Part shown: positions 6,940 to 16,331 of the stretch, in pieces | Layout: each line of letters opens with the position of its first letter | Numbering within the stretch: position 1 is the first letter of the stretch | From: Arthrobacter sp. ES3-54 | Lineage (GTDB): Bacteria; Actinomycetota; Actinomycetes; Actinomycetales; Micrococcaceae | Reading direction: 5' to 3' | Assembly (NCBI RefSeq): GCF_029504395.1 | Contig: NZ_JAQFIF010000007.1 | Span: forward strand, 175,320-239,319 | Length of the DNA stretch: 64,000 nucleotides | Notes under the pieces: model-generated | The model's database searches: none | Told to the model about the DNA's origin: nothing | The model's input: only the letters and a program-made list of their open reading frames with translations | Translations under genes and position numbers: made by a program

Positions 6940-8688
6940 TCAGCGCCGCGGGATGTTCCGCAGGTTGCTCCGAGCCATGCTGACGGCCTCGCCGGCGCCC
7001 CGGTTGAGGACCACCTTGGACATGGCCGTGGCGAAGCCCAGGACCTGCGCGCCCTTGATCTTGGGCGGGAGGGACAGTGCCTTGGGGTCCGTGATGAGCT
7101 CCACGAGCGACGGCCCGGGGTGGGCGAAAGCTTCCCGGTACGCGGCCTCGATGCGGGTCGGGTCCGTGACGCGGACGGCGTGGAAGCCCAGGGCCCGGGC
7201 AACGTCGGCGTAGTTGGCGTCCGGGACGTCGACGCCGAAGTCGGGGAGCCCGTCCACCAGCATTTCGAGTTTCACCATGCCCAGGGTGGAGTTGTTGAAG
7301 ACCACCACGTTCACCGGCAGCCGGTGCGCGGCGACCGTGATGAGCTCGCCCAGCAGCATGGACAGGCCGCCGTCGCCGGAGACCGAGACCACTTGCCGGC
7401 CGGGGTAGGCCAGCTGGGCGCCGATCGCGTGCGGCAGCGCGTTGGCCATGGACCCGTGCAGGTAGGACCCGATCAGCCGGCGGGTGCCCAGCGGGTTGAT
7501 GTACCGGGCGGTCCAGACGTTGCACATGCCGGTGTCAGCCGTGAAGATCGCGTCCTCGGCCGCCACCTGGTCCAGCAGCGAGGCCGCGTATTCCGGGTGG
7601 ATCGGCTGCTTCTTCCCGACGTTCCGGGTGTACGCCCCCACGGCCTTGTTCATGAGCCGGTCATGCTTCTTGAGCATCTGGTTGAGGAAGCGGCGGCTCT
7701 TTTTTGGCTGCAACCGTGGCATCAGCGCGGCCAGGGTGGGCAGCACGTCCCCGTGCACGGCAACGTCGACGTCGGTCCGCCTCCCCAGTTTGTGCGCGGC
7801 CCGGTCCACCTGCGCCGTCCGGGTTCCGGGGAGGAACTGGTCGTACGGGAAGTCGGTGCCCAGCAGGATCAGCAGGTCCGCATCCTCGATGCCCTCGGCC
7901 GCGGCGCCGTAGCCCAGCAGTCCCGTCATGCCGATGTCGTAGGGATTGTCGTACTGCATGAAGTCCTTGCCCCGGAGGCTGTGGCCGATCGGCGCCGCGA
8001 GCAGTTCGGCGAGGGCAATCACCTCGTCGTGCGCGCCCTGCACGCCGGCTCCCGCAAAGATCGCGACCTTCTCGGCGGCGTTAACGGCGTCCGCCAGTTC
8101 CCGCACGCTGGCGGGGTCCGGCGTCAGCGTCGCAGGCCGGAACGCCGCAGGGGCCGGCGTCGGAGCTGTCGCCTCCAGGCCGGCGATGTCACCGGGAAGC
8201 GTCACGACGGCGACGCCCCGGAGCCCGACGGCGTGCTGGATGGCGCTGTGCATGACCCGGGGCGCCTGCTCCGCGGTGCTGACCAGCTCGGAGTAGACCG
8301 AGCATTCGTTGAAGAGCCGGTCCGGATGGGTCTCCTGGAAGAAGCTGCTGCCGATCTGCTTGCTCGGAATGTGCGAGGCGATGGCCAACACCGGAGCCCC
8401 GGAGCGGTTGGCATCGTACAGTCCGTTGATCAGGTGCAGGTTGCCGGGCCCGCAGGAGCCAGCGCACACCGCGAGCTGGCCGGTCAGCTGGGCTTCCGCC
8501 GCCGCGGCGAACGCGGCCGCCTCCTCATGCCGGACATGGATCCAGTCAATGCCGCCCTGCTGCGAGCCGCCGGTCTGGCGAACGGCGTCGACGATCGGGT
8601 TGAGGCTGTCCCCCACGATCCCGTAAATCCGCTGCACGCCGGCAGCTTGGAGTTGTTCGATGAGCTGGGTGGCAAGTTCCTTGGCCAT
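6940..8688 (-). CDS. poxB: Pyruvate dehydrogenase (quinone)/pyruvate oxidase
   Basis: 582 residues. ATG 8688 follows GGGAG by about 9 bases; upstream in-frame starts lack one. It is a thiamine-diphosphate enzyme with an N-terminal Pyr domain holding the activating Glu (IHVRHEEAAAFAAAAEAQLT), a central FAD-type domain, and a C-terminal PP domain with VSGDGGLSMLLGELITV...VVFNN as Mg-ThDP motif. The KIKGAQVLGF stretch and the tail match PoxB/PoxA-like quinone oxidoreductases, which convert pyruvate to acetate and CO2 at the membrane. Acetate formation fits the nearby ramB-aceA-aceB genes, although the island at 9009-13156 now separates them. Other ThDP oxidases (acetolactate synthase) are less likely. 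Confidence 0.88.
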   Translation of the reverse strand: MAKELATQLIEQLQAAGVQRIYGIVGDSLNPIVDAVRQTGGSQQGGIDWIHVRHEEAAAFAAAAEAQLTGQLAVCAGSCGPGNLHLINGLYDANRSGAPVLAIASHIPSKQIGSSFFQETHPDRLFNECSVYSELVSTAEQAPRVMHSAIQHAVGLRGVAVVTLPGDIAGLEATAPTPAPAAFRPATLTPDPASVRELADAVNAAEKVAIFAGAGVQGAHDEVIALAELLAAPIGHSLRGKDFMQYDNPYDIGMTGLLGYGAAAEGIEDADLLILLGTDFPYDQFLPGTRTAQVDRAAHKLGRRTDVDVAVHGDVLPTLAALMPRLQPKKSRRFLNQMLKKHDRLMNKAVGAYTRNVGKKQPIHPEYAASLLDQVAAEDAIFTADTGMCNVWTARYINPLGTRRLIGSYLHGSMANALPHAIGAQLAYPGRQVVSVSGDGGLSMLLGELITVAAHRLPVNVVVFNNSTLGMVKLEMLVDGLPDFGVDVPDANYADVARALGFHAVRVTDPTRIEAAYREAFAHPGPSLVELITDPKALSLPPKIKGAQVLGFATAMSKVVLNRGAGEAVSMARSNLRNIPRR

Positions 8689-9008
8689 GGGTGCACGCTC
8701 CCGCGAGTTGGATCGATGAGCTGACACAGGCCAATATAGTCCGCACCGCTGTGCCGCAAGGACGCTAACACCGGCGTGACATCCCTGGAGACCCCGCTAA
8801 GAGGACCCGAGTCGCTCTCAGGCAAGCACTCGACATCAATCTGGCGGGATAGACATGCCCGTCACTGGCCGTGGCGTGAATCAGGCGCGTGGGCTTTCCC
8901 TACAGCTAGGATCGAAGCCGTTGCGTTCCTCTCAAAACTGGGTTCAGCAGCCACACGGGATGCGGATATGCCCTGTCTCGGAAATACCAAAGTGTGATCG
9001 GAGAATCA
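8689..9008. other. Gene-free junction upstream of the three-gene island
   Basis: 320 bases between the divergent starts of poxB and the ATPase gene. No ORF with credible coding character was found. Base composition drops from the poxB side to the island side. A TAGGAT hexamer near 8906-8912 might be a -10 box for the island operon, but no convincing -35 was seen. No tRNA end or direct repeat marking an attachment site was recognised. Confidence 0.4.
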
Positions 9009-10838
9009 GTGACGACTTGGATACGTCGTATCCGCGTTTCTGGCGGCTACCTCAAGGACCTCGACGTTGAATTTGATCGAGGTCTCAATGTCGTAGTTGG
9101 AGCCAGGGGTACCGGGAAGAGCACGTTACTGCGCCTTATCCGTTTTGCCTTGGGTGTCGAATCAGCAGCCGAAGACCGCACACAAGAAGACCACGATGTG
9201 GCAGCGATTCTAGGTTCTGGGGAAGTCACCCTTGATATTGAAACCCCATCTGGTCTTCGTCTAATAACAGTCAACGGCCTGGGTGAAGGACGTGTACGAG
9301 AGTTCGCAACGTCAGCACTGGCGCTGGGCCAGAACGAGCTAGAAGCGGTCGCCAGCTCTTCAGATGAACGACGCCAGCTCCTTGATCTAAGGGCTTCGCT
9401 AATTTCGCAGGAGACCGATTATCCCAGCGACGTGGCCGAGACCACGCAGCGCTTGTTCCTGTTGCGGCAACAAGCTGGTGATCTGCGGGATAAGACCTTC
9501 GGCAGGGAGCAATTGAAGCTCGACCTTGCGTCTGCGGAGGCTGAGGAGTCGCGGCTCACGGCAAAGGCCACTGAGTCCCTAGCCGACAATCGAAAAACTG
9601 TCGCCCAGCACGACGGCAGGCTGACCCAAATCAGTTCGTCAGTGTCCAGAGGTACAGAGTCAATGAACCAGGTCAAGGATCTGCTCCTTCTGGCTGGCAA
9701 GTTGTCAGAGGCGTCAGCTTCCCTCAAGACTGCAAATCTCCCAGATGAGTTCGCGGCCATCATCACTGAGACTGCCCACCGCAGTAGAACGTCAGCCAAG
9801 CAGCTTATAGGTGAGCTTGAGCATGCCCTCATTACCCTCACAAATGCCTTGGAATCACTCAAGTCAGAGCAGGCCGCCCTACTCGCGATTGTCGCCCCAA
9901 TCCGTGCGGACCTCGATGCGTCCGCCGTTGGTCTCGGAGAGGTCACGTCTAAATTACGCGGCATCCGAACCCAACTGGAGGATTTGGACTCCACAACAGC
10001 ACAAATAGCAGCCCTGGAAGCCGAGTCGACAGCGCTACGGAAGCGGAGAGAGGCTAGCCTCGATCAACTCGAGAAATCGCAGCACGAAAGATTCCTGCAT
10101 AGGGCCGACATAGCAGCTTCGATTTCAGTTGTCGCAGGGGACGACGTCACAATATCCGTTTCCCATCAATCTGATACGAGCGATTACTGGAGATCATTGG
10201 AACGGGCGTTGAAGGGCAGCGGCATCCAATACAGGCCCTTGGTGGATCGCGCTACCCAAAAACTACTCCCCCGTGAGCTACTTCGAATTGCCGAACACCA
10301 GAATAGCGATGATCTCGCAACGGTCCTCGGGATTCCAAAGGACCGCGCCACTCGGTTCTTGGCGGCGTTCGATTCCGCCGATTCACTTGCTGACCTTGCG
10401 CAGATTCAGCTGGCCGACTCAGTTGACTTTATCCTGCGACAAGGTGGGGAGGACAGATTGGTGCAGGAACTTTCCACAGGGCAGAAATGCGCTGTAACTC
10501 TACCAATACTAATAAGTGATGAAAGTCGCACCCTGATTCTCGACCAACCTGAAGACCACCTCGACAACGAATTCCTAGTCAGCAACATCGTGACAGGTCT
10601 CAAACGCCGGACCGCCGGCGGCGCACAGTCGATTATTGCCACACACAACCCGAACATTCCGGTATTGGGAGATGCCGCTCAGGTGATACATCTCAAGAGC
10701 GACGGACGATCCGGCAGAGTGAACCTCAGCGGCAGGGTCGACGCACGACCCGTCAAGACGACAATCACGTCGATACTGGAGGGCGGAGCAGACGCTTTCG
10801 AGCTGCGCGCCAAGTTCTATGGAAATACCGATGAATGA
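9009..10838 (+). CDS. SMC/ABC-type coiled-coil ATPase of three-gene island
   Basis: 609 residues. GTG 9009 is chosen because GGAGA lies 5 bases upstream; GTG 8994 would add five residues without a site. Walker A is GARGTGKST (31-39). A long coiled-coil region runs over about 130-390. The ABC signature is ELSTGQKCAV (from 487), Walker B with a following acid is TLILDQPEDHLDN (508-520), and the H-loop segment is IIATHNPNIPVLGDA. The D-Q-P-E-D-x-L-D-N plus THN-NIPV-GDA pair is typical of Rad50/SMC-like ATPases in defence and repair contexts (for example TrlF-type), but no PHP or nuclease domain is fused here. The stop overlaps the next gene by 8 bases. GC content and codon use are visibly lower than in the flanks. 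A sensor role is inferred. Confidence 0.8.
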   Translation: MTTWIRRIRVSGGYLKDLDVEFDRGLNVVVGARGTGKSTLLRLIRFALGVESAAEDRTQEDHDVAAILGSGEVTLDIETPSGLRLITVNGLGEGRVREFATSALALGQNELEAVASSSDERRQLLDLRASLISQETDYPSDVAETTQRLFLLRQQAGDLRDKTFGREQLKLDLASAEAEESRLTAKATESLADNRKTVAQHDGRLTQISSSVSRGTESMNQVKDLLLLAGKLSEASASLKTANLPDEFAAIITETAHRSRTSAKQLIGELEHALITLTNALESLKSEQAALLAIVAPIRADLDASAVGLGEVTSKLRGIRTQLEDLDSTTAQIAALEAESTALRKRREASLDQLEKSQHERFLHRADIAASISVVAGDDVTISVSHQSDTSDYWRSLERALKGSGIQYRPLVDRATQKLLPRELLRIAEHQNSDDLATVLGIPKDRATRFLAAFDSADSLADLAQIQLADSVDFILRQGGEDRLVQELSTGQKCAVTLPILISDESRTLILDQPEDHLDNEFLVSNIVTGLKRRTAGGAQSIIATHNPNIPVLGDAAQVIHLKSDGRSGRVNLSGRVDARPVKTTITSILEGGADAFELRAKFYGNTDE

Positions 10839-11736
10839 CGACCGCAACCTAAGTCAACTGAGGACAAGCCTTGAGAGTCCCCTCGCCAGCGAGCGGGGAA
10901 CTGCAGCGCAGGCACTCCTTTCCAGCGAGGAGCAACTTCCTATCGATGTACTAGTGACGGCCTTGGAAAAGGAAACAGTCCCCATGGTCCGGGACCGGCT
11001 ACGGCTTCTCATGAAAAAGCGTCCCGCCAATTCCTCAGCGCCGACAGAATCAGCTGTCACTGACACCCTCTCCGACACAGAAAGCATGCGGACCCTGGAG
11101 GAGTTGCTGGGCAATGCGGGCTCCATAATTCGCCACGAAACTGAACCGGCAATAGGCCTACTCCGCCGGGCCGCCACCCGCGACATCGAGAACTTCAAGA
11201 AGAGTGAGACAAACGCGCAAATAGAGATACTCCGTGAAACTATTGATTCGGTGGTCCTGCTTCTAAATATTAATAGACCATCAGCCACGAAAACGATTTC
11301 GCTAGACGAATTCATGGAGAAGTTGATCGAAAGGCAAGGCCTCGCCAGCGACGTCGACTTCGATAGAATCGCAGATAATGACGGAAAAAACCTCCTAACA
11401 ACGAACCCTGGGCTCCTCGATCTAGCTCTCGTAAATGCGCTTAGGAATGCCTTTGAGGCCCGGAGTTTAAGCGAATCGCAATCAAAAATTCGATTATCAT
11501 ACGAATTAGGGCCAAGCGATTTCTGGATCAAAGTGTCAAATCCATTCGATGGAACGACCCTTGCCCAGGAAGACGTCCTTATCGTAGGCGCATCTAGCAA
11601 GGGATCGTCACGTGGACTAGGGATGCGCACAATTGATCTTGTAGCCAAACGGCTGGGCTATGGCTGGTCCATCAGCGGCATTGGCGGTATTGTTCATTTC
11701 ACTATTTGGGGGAAAACAGAGGATGTCACTACTTAA
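10831..11736 (+). CDS. Soluble histidine-kinase-like protein (HEAT-like N-terminus)
   Basis: 301 residues from ATG 10831, which overlaps the ATPase stop as ATGAATGA and has GGAAA 5 bases upstream; ATG 10819 is an alternative. Residues 1-65 look like one or two HEAT-type helical repeats. An H-box-like SIIRHETEPAIGLL puts the candidate phospho-His at 102. The GHKL ATPase half follows: N-box LALVNALRNAFEA (Asn202/206), SNPFDG, and the glycine-rich SKGSSRGLGMRTIDL lid with a final SGIGGIVHFTIW. There is no membrane segment, PAS or HAMP. It is therefore a cytoplasmic two-component kinase, presumably signalling to the next gene's receiver. The family is divergent, and kinase activity is inferred from motifs only. 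Confidence 0.72.
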   Translation: MNDDRNLSQLRTSLESPLASERGTAAQALLSSEEQLPIDVLVTALEKETVPMVRDRLRLLMKKRPANSSAPTESAVTDTLSDTESMRTLEELLGNAGSIIRHETEPAIGLLRRAATRDIENFKKSETNAQIEILRETIDSVVLLLNINRPSATKTISLDEFMEKLIERQGLASDVDFDRIADNDGKNLLTTNPGLLDLALVNALRNAFEARSLSESQSKIRLSYELGPSDFWIKVSNPFDGTTLAQEDVLIVGASSKGSSRGLGMRTIDLVAKRLGYGWSISGIGGIVHFTIWGKTEDVTT

Positions 11737-13156
11737 GGCAATCATCGTTGAAGACAGCGAAACTTTTGCGAGGACTTTAGAAGCAACCCTGGACGAACAA
11801 GGCTTCGATTCGATAACTTTGGGATCATTGGCAGCGTTTGATGAATGGGAGAGAAGGAGTTCACCCACGGATACGGTGGATTTGATTATTCTTGACCGCC
11901 AACTCCCCCTGAACTCAAGTTCCGAACCGAAGCATGAGATCGGTGCAGTCATATTCGACAGAATGCTAGCTTCGTTTCCTGACGCGCCGATCGTGCACCT
12001 CACTGGACATTCTGAACACAACCACCTCATATCGTCCATCATCGATCGTCCAAAGATTTCAACTGGGTCATCCAGCGAACTGGATTCCGTTTACTACTTC
12101 AAGAAGTCTGAAGTGCCGGAGTTTGAGGAACGCGTAAAAAAGATAGCCGAAAGCATCCATGCCATCGATGATATCGAACTGATCTTTCGCTCTGATGCTG
12201 AAATTAGCCAACAGGATCGGAGACTGCTTCGGCGGATCTGCCACGACTTTGACGGGGCAACAATCGAGGTCAGACCGATGTCAGGGGGTCTGACTAGCGC
12301 GTCTGTTTGGCTGTGCAGAATAACAAGAACCAATAGATCCACCATTGAAGTCATCGCGAAGTCATCAAAACGCAATAACCGCTACTCCGAGCTGCAGCAA
12401 GCCACAAATAGCAGCGCAGGAATAGTCGGGCCGATTCGTCGCGTGACTGGGCTCAGCTATGGGAGGGGCGCTACAATTTATCAGTTGGCAGGAAGCAATC
12501 CTCGACCACTATTCGAAATGTTCTCCACTGACGTGAAAAGGGCGGCTGAACTGGCGGAAAATGTCCTCCGGAACTTGGAAACTGCGAAGACCGATGATGT
12601 CGTATCGCTCGAGGATCTTACAAAGCCATTTATCTCGTGGGAAAAGCTCTTGGAAATTTCGGTCAAATTCAATGTTCGCCCTCCAAGACGCACTATCCGA
12701 GTTTCGATAAATCGATCGGTGCAGCATGGCGACCTCCACGCTGGTAACATCCTTGTAGTTGGCGCAAACCCTTTCGTTATCGATCTAGATTCCGAGGGAA
12801 TAATGTCGGCGCTAATTGATCCAATCACCCTGCTATGGAGCTCGCTCTTCCATCCAGATTCTCCATTTACGGGAATTCAATGGCCTCAGGATGAGAGCCT
12901 TTCCAGTAGTTCCATGGACTCAGCTCTGCCCGACCTATCCCAACTTGTTTCGGATTGCCCTCCAGACTTTGAACCCTGGCTAAGCGCCCTTTGGCCCGCG
13001 GTTGTCGATAGGTCACGTGGTCCCAACGATTTCTGGGGACTCACGATGGGCTTTGCAGCTCGCCAGCTCCATTTTCAGGACATTCAAGAGTCGCCAGCTC
13101 TCACAGCTAAGGCGCTCGCTCTATTCGGTACCGCGTGTAGCCGCCTCCAGAGCTAG
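11723..13156 (+). CDS. Receiver domain fused to APH-like kinase
   Basis: 477 residues. ATG 11723 overlaps the upstream gene by 14 bases. Residues 1-140 form a response-regulator receiver: acidic pair E10-D11 (IIVEDSE), phospho-acceptor D58 (LIILDRQLP), T94 (VHLTGH) and Lys at 127-128 (YYFKKSE). Residues ~175-470 have an aminoglycoside-phosphotransferase/choline-kinase fold: glycine loop SGGLTSASVWL, Lys213 (VIAKSS), catalytic QHGDLHAGN (H335-N342) and metal-binding FVIDLD (D354/D356). The output would thus be phosphorylation of a small molecule or protein gated by the partner histidine kinase. Its substrate cannot be read from sequence. This is the last gene of the island. Confidence 0.78.
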   Translation: MSLLKAIIVEDSETFARTLEATLDEQGFDSITLGSLAAFDEWERRSSPTDTVDLIILDRQLPLNSSSEPKHEIGAVIFDRMLASFPDAPIVHLTGHSEHNHLISSIIDRPKISTGSSSELDSVYYFKKSEVPEFEERVKKIAESIHAIDDIELIFRSDAEISQQDRRLLRRICHDFDGATIEVRPMSGGLTSASVWLCRITRTNRSTIEVIAKSSKRNNRYSELQQATNSSAGIVGPIRRVTGLSYGRGATIYQLAGSNPRPLFEMFSTDVKRAAELAENVLRNLETAKTDDVVSLEDLTKPFISWEKLLEISVKFNVRPPRRTIRVSINRSVQHGDLHAGNILVVGANPFVIDLDSEGIMSALIDPITLLWSSLFHPDSPFTGIQWPQDESLSSSSMDSALPDLSQLVSDCPPDFEPWLSALWPAVVDRSRGPNDFWGLTMGFAARQLHFQDIQESPALTAKALALFGTACSRLQS

Positions 13157-13238
13157 CTTGTCCTCGGTTGCGAGCCGAGTCCGTGCTCAGCGATTTCGAC
13201 ACAGCGACCGGCGGCCGACCGGCTGTGCGCCGGACGGC

Positions 13239-14750
13239 TCAGCTCCCCGAATGCGCCTGCAGGAAGGTGTAGACCTCGGTCTCGTCCACGCCGGGGAAGG
13301 CGCCCGGCGGCATGGCCGCCAGCAGGTGGGAGTGGGCCCTGGCCGAGGGCCAGGCGTTGCCGGCCCACTCGGCGGTCAGCGACGCCGGCGGGCGGCGGCA
13401 GCAGCTTTCGTCCGGGCAGGTGGACTTGGACCGCTCTGTGGTATCGCGGCCGCGGAACCACTTCACATGCGCATACGGGACACCCACGGAGAGCGAGAAC
13501 TCCCCGTTCGCGGAGCGTTCCGTCCGGGCCGTGCACCAGTACGTCCCGGCCGGGGTGTCGGTGTACTGGTTGTACGCGCTGAACTTGTCCGGGACGTCGA
13601 ACACCACCCGGGAGGTCCAGTTCCGGCACGAGAACTGGCCCTCGATGGCGCCCGTGTGGTCCTGGGGGAACGTCACGCCGTCGTTTTCGTAGGCCTTGTA
13701 GATGATGCCGCTCTTGTGCGTCTTCTGGAAGTGGGTGCGGATGCCCAGGTGCTGCGTGGCCAGGTTGGTGAAGCGGTGCGCGGCGGTCTCGTAGGACACG
13801 GCGAAGGCGTCCCTGATGTCCTCCACCGCGATTTCCTTGGCCTGCTTGGCCTCCTGCAGGAATGCGACCGTGGCCTGCTCGGGCAGCAGGAGCGCGGCGG
13901 CGAAGTAGTTTGTGGCCACGCGCTGCATCAGGAAATCGCCGTAGTTGTTGGGGGTCTGATGGCCCAGGACGTAGTGGCCCAGCGCCTGCAGCAGCACCGA
14001 ACGGGGGTCGTGATCGCTGCGGGCGTTCTGCGTGAGATAAATTCGGCGGTTCTTAAGGTCGGTCACCGAACGCGTGGAATGGGGGAGATCCCCCACATGG
14101 TGGAGGCTGAATCCGAGGTGAGCTGCAATGTCGGAGATGACATGGTGGGACAGCGGACCGCTCGTGTGTCCAACCGAGGCCAGGACCTTCTGCGCCTCTG
14201 CCTCGTACTCAGGGAAATAGTTGTTCCGCTCGCGCATCATCGCACGCAGTTCACCGTTCGCGCGGCGGGCCTCCTCCGGCGTCGCGACCTGTTCGTTCAG
14301 GCGGCGTTCAAGCTCATGCTGCAGCCCCACCATGGACTCCAGGACATCCATCGGAAGCCGTGAACTGATGCGGATCTTGGGCAGGTTCAGGGACTCATAG
14401 ATGGGGCTGCGCTGGTACCGTTCCAGCTCGATCTCCAGGGCCGCACGCCGGTTGGGCGGCTCCGCGCCGAGCAGCTCGTCGATGCTCACCCCGAGCGCCG
14501 CTGCGAGCTGCTGGAGCAGGCCAAGTTTGGGCTCGCGTTTTCCGTTTTCAATCAGGCTCAGCTGGCTTGGCGCTGTGCCGACGGCGGCGCTCAGGTTGTC
14601 GAGCGTGAGGCCTGCGGCCTTGCGCAAATGGCGGACGCGCCGGCCCATGCTGATGACGTCCACTTCCGGCGCTGCAGGCGCGGACGGCGAAAGAGCTTGG
14701 CGGTTCCAGCTGGTTGAGTGCATTTCTTGAGAATACGCGAAGAAGTGCAT
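13239..14750 (-). CDS. ramB: RamB-like/ScfR-family regulator of acetate metabolism
   Basis: 503 residues from ATG 14750 (GGAAAG upstream); ATG 14723 is a possible later start. An XRE helix-turn-helix covers ~35-95 (GRRVRHLRKAAGLTLDNLSA, QLSLIENGKREPKLGLLQQL). A middle IrrE/ImmA-like domain follows, in which the protease motif is degenerate (ALGHYVLGH lacks the catalytic Glu), suggesting sensing rather than cleavage. The C-terminal DUF2083-like part carries several cysteines (FSCRNW, YWCTA, STCPDESCC). It is divergent from aceA, as RamB-type regulators that bind glyoxylate-shunt promoters often are. Position and architecture agree; the effector (acyl-CoA or short-chain fatty acid signals) is family knowledge. 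Confidence 0.78.
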   Translation of the reverse strand: MHFFAYSQEMHSTSWNRQALSPSAPAAPEVDVISMGRRVRHLRKAAGLTLDNLSAAVGTAPSQLSLIENGKREPKLGLLQQLAAALGVSIDELLGAEPPNRRAALEIELERYQRSPIYESLNLPKIRISSRLPMDVLESMVGLQHELERRLNEQVATPEEARRANGELRAMMRERNNYFPEYEAEAQKVLASVGHTSGPLSHHVISDIAAHLGFSLHHVGDLPHSTRSVTDLKNRRIYLTQNARSDHDPRSVLLQALGHYVLGHQTPNNYGDFLMQRVATNYFAAALLLPEQATVAFLQEAKQAKEIAVEDIRDAFAVSYETAAHRFTNLATQHLGIRTHFQKTHKSGIIYKAYENDGVTFPQDHTGAIEGQFSCRNWTSRVVFDVPDKFSAYNQYTDTPAGTYWCTARTERSANGEFSLSVGVPYAHVKWFRGRDTTERSKSTCPDESCCRRPPASLTAEWAGNAWPSARAHSHLLAAMPPGAFPGVDETEVYTFLQAHSGS

Positions 14751-14792
14751 TTCTTTCCATAGCTTTGGTCTAGAAACCCCTTGCAAAGTGCA
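14717..14792. promoter_or_regulatory. Repeated AGTGCATTTCTT boxes and TTGCAAAG site between ramB and aceA
   Basis: AGTGCATTTCTT is repeated exactly at 14717-14728 and 14744-14755, 27 bases apart, across the ramB start. TTGCAAAG lies at 14781-14788 and runs into AGTGCAGAAAA. The TTGCAAAG core resembles RamB-type half-sites from corynebacteria, so autoregulation of ramB and control of aceA from here is plausible. Binding itself is inferred. Confidence 0.45.
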
Positions 14793-14893
14793 GAAAAGTA
14801 GAACTCGCGGAAACATTCACTAATCCGGGAACACCCAGCCAGGATCTGCAGAGACGCAGACTGGCAGGCCCCGGACCCACCAAGGAGACAAAG

Positions 14894-16225
<1,332 letters not shown>

Positions 16226-16244
16226 TCCCCAGCCTTCCCTGCCA

Positions 16245-16306
16245 GTTGCCCTATCACTTTTAGTTCCCCATTGACCGCCTTTGGGGACCAAAAGTGATAG
16301 GGCAAC
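16245..16306. repeat. Long perfect-arm hairpin between aceA and aceB
   Basis: GTTGCCCTATCACTTTT-AGTTCCCC pairs with GGGGACC-AAAAGTGATAGGGCAAC around a 13-base loop, an almost continuous 25-bp stem. It lies 19 bases after the aceA stop and 25 before the aceB start. It could attenuate aceB, stabilise aceA mRNA, or be a copy of a dispersed palindrome. There is no T-run, so a classical intrinsic terminator is not obvious. Confidence 0.85.
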
Positions 16307-16331
16307 GGCGGACTTTCAAGGAGCAACTCCC

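Noticed and set aside
6196..8724. 842-codon plus-strand ORF across poxB and the serpin
   Set aside because: Antisense shadow caused by high GC; it overlaps two well-supported minus-strand genes and has no family features.
11660..11722. Upstream start for the receiver-APH gene
   Set aside because: It would lie deep inside the kinase gene and adds a hydrophobic stretch absent from receivers; ATG 11723 begins directly at the fold.
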